From: Armatimonadota bacterium
GTDB lineage: Bacteria > Armatimonadota > Armatimonadia > Armatimonadales > Armatimonadaceae
NCBI GenBank assembly: GCA_014381035.1
Contig: JACMIS010000041.1
Coordinates: 1-7,750, forward strand
Reading direction: 5' to 3'
DNA: 7,750 nucleotides
The notes below the pieces were generated by a model. That model ran no database searches and was not told the DNA's origin. It worked only from the letters and a program-made list of their open reading frames with translations. Both the position numbers and the translations under genes were made by a program. Of the stretch, positions 5,978 to 7,750 are shown piece after piece. Numbering within the stretch: the first letter of the stretch is position 1; every line of letters starts with the position of its first letter.

Positions 5978-6727
5978 ATGGCAATTCCTGTAATTACCGA
6001 AACCCAAAAAGCTGAACTGAATGAGCGGGGATACACGATCTTTCCCGACATATTTACCGGCGATGAAATGAACGCGCTTGCCGAGCGAATCGAATCGTAT
6101 CAAAGGCGGCACGAAGAAGCGATTGCTGCGAAGGGGGGTACCGAGGGACTCTCGCGTGCCAGAGAAATCACTTTCACCGATCACCTTGCGGAACATGACC
6201 CCGAAATCGAGACGTTTACCCGCCGACGGGAGTTCCTTCATATCTGCGGCGAACTTCTGGGACCGGACGTAGACTTGTATTGGAACCAGTCTGTCTTCAA
6301 AATGCCGGAAGGGGAGAAAGAGTTTCCCTGGCATCAGGACGATGGGTATACCCCGGTCACCCCGTCACCCTATCTGACACTCTGGCTCTCGCTGAACGGC
6401 GCGACCGTGGAGAACGGAACGGTCTCCGTCCTTCCCGGCTCGCATAAAAACGGACTCGCCCCGCACAAACCGTCGCCTCTTGGTTTGATCTGCCACGATG
6501 CCGACGACCCCGATCAAGGCATCGCGGTCGAAGTCCCGGCAGGCGGTATCGCGGTGTTCTGGTCCACGACGATGCACAAATCGGGTGTAAACCGGTCAAA
6601 GGGGATTCGCAAAGCATACATCCTCCAGTACAGCAAAGCACCGCTGACGAGCATCGCCGATGGCAAAGTGATCGAAAACAAGATTGCGTTGACGCGCAAC
6701 GGCACGCCGGTACACACTTCCCCCTAA
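5978..6727 (+). CDS. Phytanoyl-CoA dioxygenase (PhyH) family Fe(II)/2-oxoglutarate oxygenase
   Basis: 249 aa, a usual length for bacterial PhyH-like enzymes. The N-terminus LNERGYTIFPDIFTGDEMNAL (14-34) is the typical opening of the family. The facial triad is visible: His119-x-Asp121 in FPWHQDDGYTP, and the distal His200 in TTMHKSGVNRS. Arg211 (GIRKAYILQYS) is the likely 2-oxoglutarate carboxylate ligand. The middle contains LTLWLSLNGATVENGTVSVLPGSHKNG (133-159), another family hallmark. It should therefore be a soluble oxygenase that hydroxylates a small molecule with O2 and 2-oxoglutarate, releasing succinate and CO2. The substrate cannot be predicted; many bacterial members do not act on phytanoyl-CoA but on secondary metabolites, phosphonates or sugar-like compounds. 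It has its own promoter and SD upstream and a strong hairpin terminator after the stop, so it looks monocistronic. Its neighbours suggest no pathway. Confidence 0.93.
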   Translation: MAIPVITETQKAELNERGYTIFPDIFTGDEMNALAERIESYQRRHEEAIAAKGGTEGLSRAREITFTDHLAEHDPEIETFTRRREFLHICGELLGPDVDLYWNQSVFKMPEGEKEFPWHQDDGYTPVTPSPYLTLWLSLNGATVENGTVSVLPGSHKNGLAPHKPSPLGLICHDADDPDQGIAVEVPAGGIAVFWSTTMHKSGVNRSKGIRKAYILQYSKAPLTSIADGKVIENKIALTRNGTPVHTSP

Positions 6728-6746
6728 GCTACTCGCTTTCCCGATT

Positions 6747-6794
6747 GAAAATCGCCCGCCCGACGTAGTAACCGCGTCGTAGCGGGCGCGTTTC
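6747..6794 (+). terminator. Hairpin terminator after the PhyH-like gene (possibly bidirectional)
   Basis: The stem has outer arms GAAA/TTTC (6747-6750 / 6791-6794), a GC-rich middle CGCCCGC/GCGGGCG (6753-6759 / 6782-6788) and an inner CGACG/CGTCG (6761-6765 / 6775-6779) around a 9-nt loop. The A tract on one side and T tract on the other are the form of an intrinsic terminator in both directions, though the T run is short. It begins 19 nt after the PhyH stop and ends 7 nt before the next ATG. Confidence 0.6.
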
Positions 6795-6801
6795 ATTCGA
6801 T

Positions 6802-7392
6802 ATGGAACCCGTGTCGCCCGCAATATGTTCGGAACTCGTCCCGCCGGGATTGCGGGAGCCTCCGCCGCGTCGTCACTTGCGACGTAAAAAGGACAGCGAG
6901 GAGGAAGGCGTCGGATTCGATCCGCCGCCACCATTTTATGGCGAGGGGGTTCCGTTCGTCGTGCTGTTCGGGGTGTTCCTTTTCGCGGGGTTGGCACTGC
7001 GGTGCTTTAATTGTTCCCCCGAACTGTCGTCCACGCTTATCTTTGCCGGGACCTTCTTTCTCGTCGTGTCTGGCTTTTTCTTCAGTTTGATCTGGCTCGG
7101 CGGCAACAAAGAAGACAGCGAACACCGTTACCTGGTGCAAAACGGCGTGGTCGTTATCGGAGTCGCGACGAGTGCGGACACAATTCCTATACCCGATGAA
7201 TTCGGAAGCGAGCGCACTGTTATTTATGCGTTCTCGCTTGCCGGGTCTGAGGTCACATTAGAAAGCAAAGCGCAAACCGTATCAGGACGATTGGATAGCA
7301 TTCATAGCGGTTCGCCGGTTGCCGTGATCTATGACCCTGCCGGACCGTACAAGAGCCATGCGCTACTAAAAATGCTCCACTACACGGCGTAA
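6802..7392 (+). CDS. Two-helix membrane protein with DUF3592-like C-terminal domain
   Basis: 196 aa. Residues 1-48 are Pro- and charge-rich and look disordered (LREPPPRRHLRRKKDSEEE, then DPPPPF). Two transmembrane helices follow at about 49-68 and 77-99 with a short loop containing Cys69 and Cys71. The rest (about 105-196) resembles the DUF3592 type of small beta-rich domain: it opens with an NGVVVIGVATSADTIPI-like strand and ends with GSPVAVIYDPAGPYKSHAL (170-188), close to the family hallmark G-x-x-V-x-V-x-Y-D-P-x-x-P. The function of such domains is unknown; they often sit in envelope proteins. The ATG at 6802 has no SD and lies 7 nt behind a terminator-like hairpin, so its expression signal is unclear. 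A GTG at 6961 (residue 54) has GAGGGGG 11 nt upstream and could be an alternative start, but it would lose part of the first helix. The domain call is from motif resemblance only. Confidence 0.72.
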   Translation: MEPVSPAICSELVPPGLREPPPRRHLRRKKDSEEEGVGFDPPPPFYGEGVPFVVLFGVFLFAGLALRCFNCSPELSSTLIFAGTFFLVVSGFFFSLIWLGGNKEDSEHRYLVQNGVVVIGVATSADTIPIPDEFGSERTVIYAFSLAGSEVTLESKAQTVSGRLDSIHSGSPVAVIYDPAGPYKSHALLKMLHYTA

Positions 7393-7539
7393 ATATCGTT
7401 ACCGATTGGCGATTACACCTTCACTTCGCCTTCTCCTGACACGTTGAGACGAAATTTCTTCCGAATCGAGTGCTGCTATGCGCTCGGGGTTTATAACCCT
7501 GGATCGCCGGGGAAACCTAACGAGGGGATGTCGCCACAC

Positions 7540-7575
7540 GAACCGCGAAAGTTAAAACGTGCGCGGTTCCGTTTT
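7540..7575 (+). promoter_or_regulatory. Two mutually exclusive hairpins (attenuator- or terminator-like)
   Basis: GAACCGCG (7540-7547) pairs perfectly with CGCGGTTC (7562-7569) around a 14-nt loop and is followed by CGTTTT. The loop contains AAAACG (7554-7559), which is the exact complement of that CGTTTT (7570-7575). The two pairings cannot easily coexist. The structure could be a terminator for the upstream membrane protein gene (148 nt after its stop) or a leader switch for the gene starting at 7616. Confidence 0.45.
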
Positions 7576-7615
7576 GGCGACCGTGGACCTGAACGCCGCG
7601 AACAAGACAGGGATT

Positions 7616-7750
7616 ATGGAAACTCCGAACGACAACATTTTATTGGATGTGCCACGGGACACACGCACAGTGACGCCATTGCCGGCACCGAACCCGGCTG
7701 TCGCGGACTCTGCGATGGCGACCGGGACTGACGAGGAACCGGAGATGACC
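7616..7750 (+). CDS. Start of an unidentified protein, truncated by the window edge
   Basis: An open frame of 45 codons from the ATG at 7616 to the right edge. Its start METPNDNILLDVPRD is followed by a Pro/Ala/Thr-rich, acidic stretch that looks disordered. No family can be recognised from this N-terminus and there is no signal peptide. The ATG has only a weak SD (AGGGA three nt upstream). The same frame is open further upstream to a GTG at 7559 with plausible-looking residues (VLATVDLNAANKTGI), so the real start may be there. The competing longer frame starting at TTG 7444 has a composition unlike a real protein. Preceded by the hairpin pair at 7540-7575. Confidence 0.5.
   Translation, partial: METPNDNILLDVPRDTRTVTPLPAPNPAVADSAMATGTDEEPEMT

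Noticed and set aside
5805..5993. 62-aa plus-strand frame in the gap before the PhyH-like gene
   Set aside because: It overlaps the promoter and start of the PhyH gene, has no SD, and shows no family features.
5906..6334. 142-aa minus-strand frame opposite the PhyH-like gene
   Set aside because: The plus-strand frame has complete catalytic residues, promoter and SD. The opposite frame shows no recognisable domain or SD.
7444..7731. 95-aa plus-strand frame after the membrane protein gene
   Set aside because: Its composition (many Arg, Gly, Cys, His) looks like an out-of-frame reading, it starts with TTG without an SD, and it conflicts with the more protein-like frame from 7616.
1..7750. Mobile elements, CRISPR arrays, tRNA or rRNA genes
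   Set aside because: No transposase or integrase motifs, no regularly spaced repeats and no tRNA-like cloverleaf or rRNA segments were seen on either strand by eye.

Overview
The window is a compact stretch of a bacterial chromosome. It is moderately GC-rich by eye, with short intergenic gaps, and holds eight genes, two of them cut by the window edges. Two exported proteins carry twin-arginine-like signal peptides ending in lipoboxes. Start signals are mixed: some genes have strong Shine-Dalgarno (SD) sequences, while others have none and instead a TANNNT -10 box just upstream of the start codon. With an HPK7-type two-component pair, a BMP-family lipoprotein, an AraC regulator and a PhyH-like dioxygenase, this is loosely reminiscent of Armatimonadota or a similar under-sampled phylum. 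That placement is a guess; no rRNA or marker gene is present.

Left part (1-3011): a beta-lactamase-family serine hydrolase lipoprotein on the minus strand (cut at the left edge) is transcribed away from a two-component system on the plus strand: a membrane histidine kinase (851-2335) and a NarL/LuxR-type response regulator (2328-3011), which overlap by 8 bp. The 195-bp divergent gap holds two abutting 13-bp perfect palindromes (686-711), an extended -10 box that implies a leaderless kinase mRNA, and an 8-bp tandem repeat that places a 3-codon upstream ORF on the start codon of the hydrolase.

Middle part (3012-5221): a BMP/PnrA-type substrate-binding lipoprotein (GTG start) and an AraC-family regulator form a tight two-gene unit. 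The SD of the regulator overlaps the stop codon of the lipoprotein. No ABC transporter ATPase or permease genes are adjacent.

Right part (5222-7750): an unrecognised secreted protein of 192 aa; a phytanoyl-CoA-dioxygenase-like Fe(II)/2-oxoglutarate enzyme with its own well-spaced promoter and a hairpin terminator; a two-helix membrane protein with a DUF3592-like C-terminal domain; and the start of a further unknown gene running off the right edge, preceded by two mutually exclusive RNA hairpins.

No mobile element, CRISPR array, tRNA or rRNA was seen. The most interesting idea is local: the divergent kinase/regulator pair may control the hydrolase through the tandem palindromes. The remaining genes look like ordinary accessory or housekeeping genes with no evident joint pathway.
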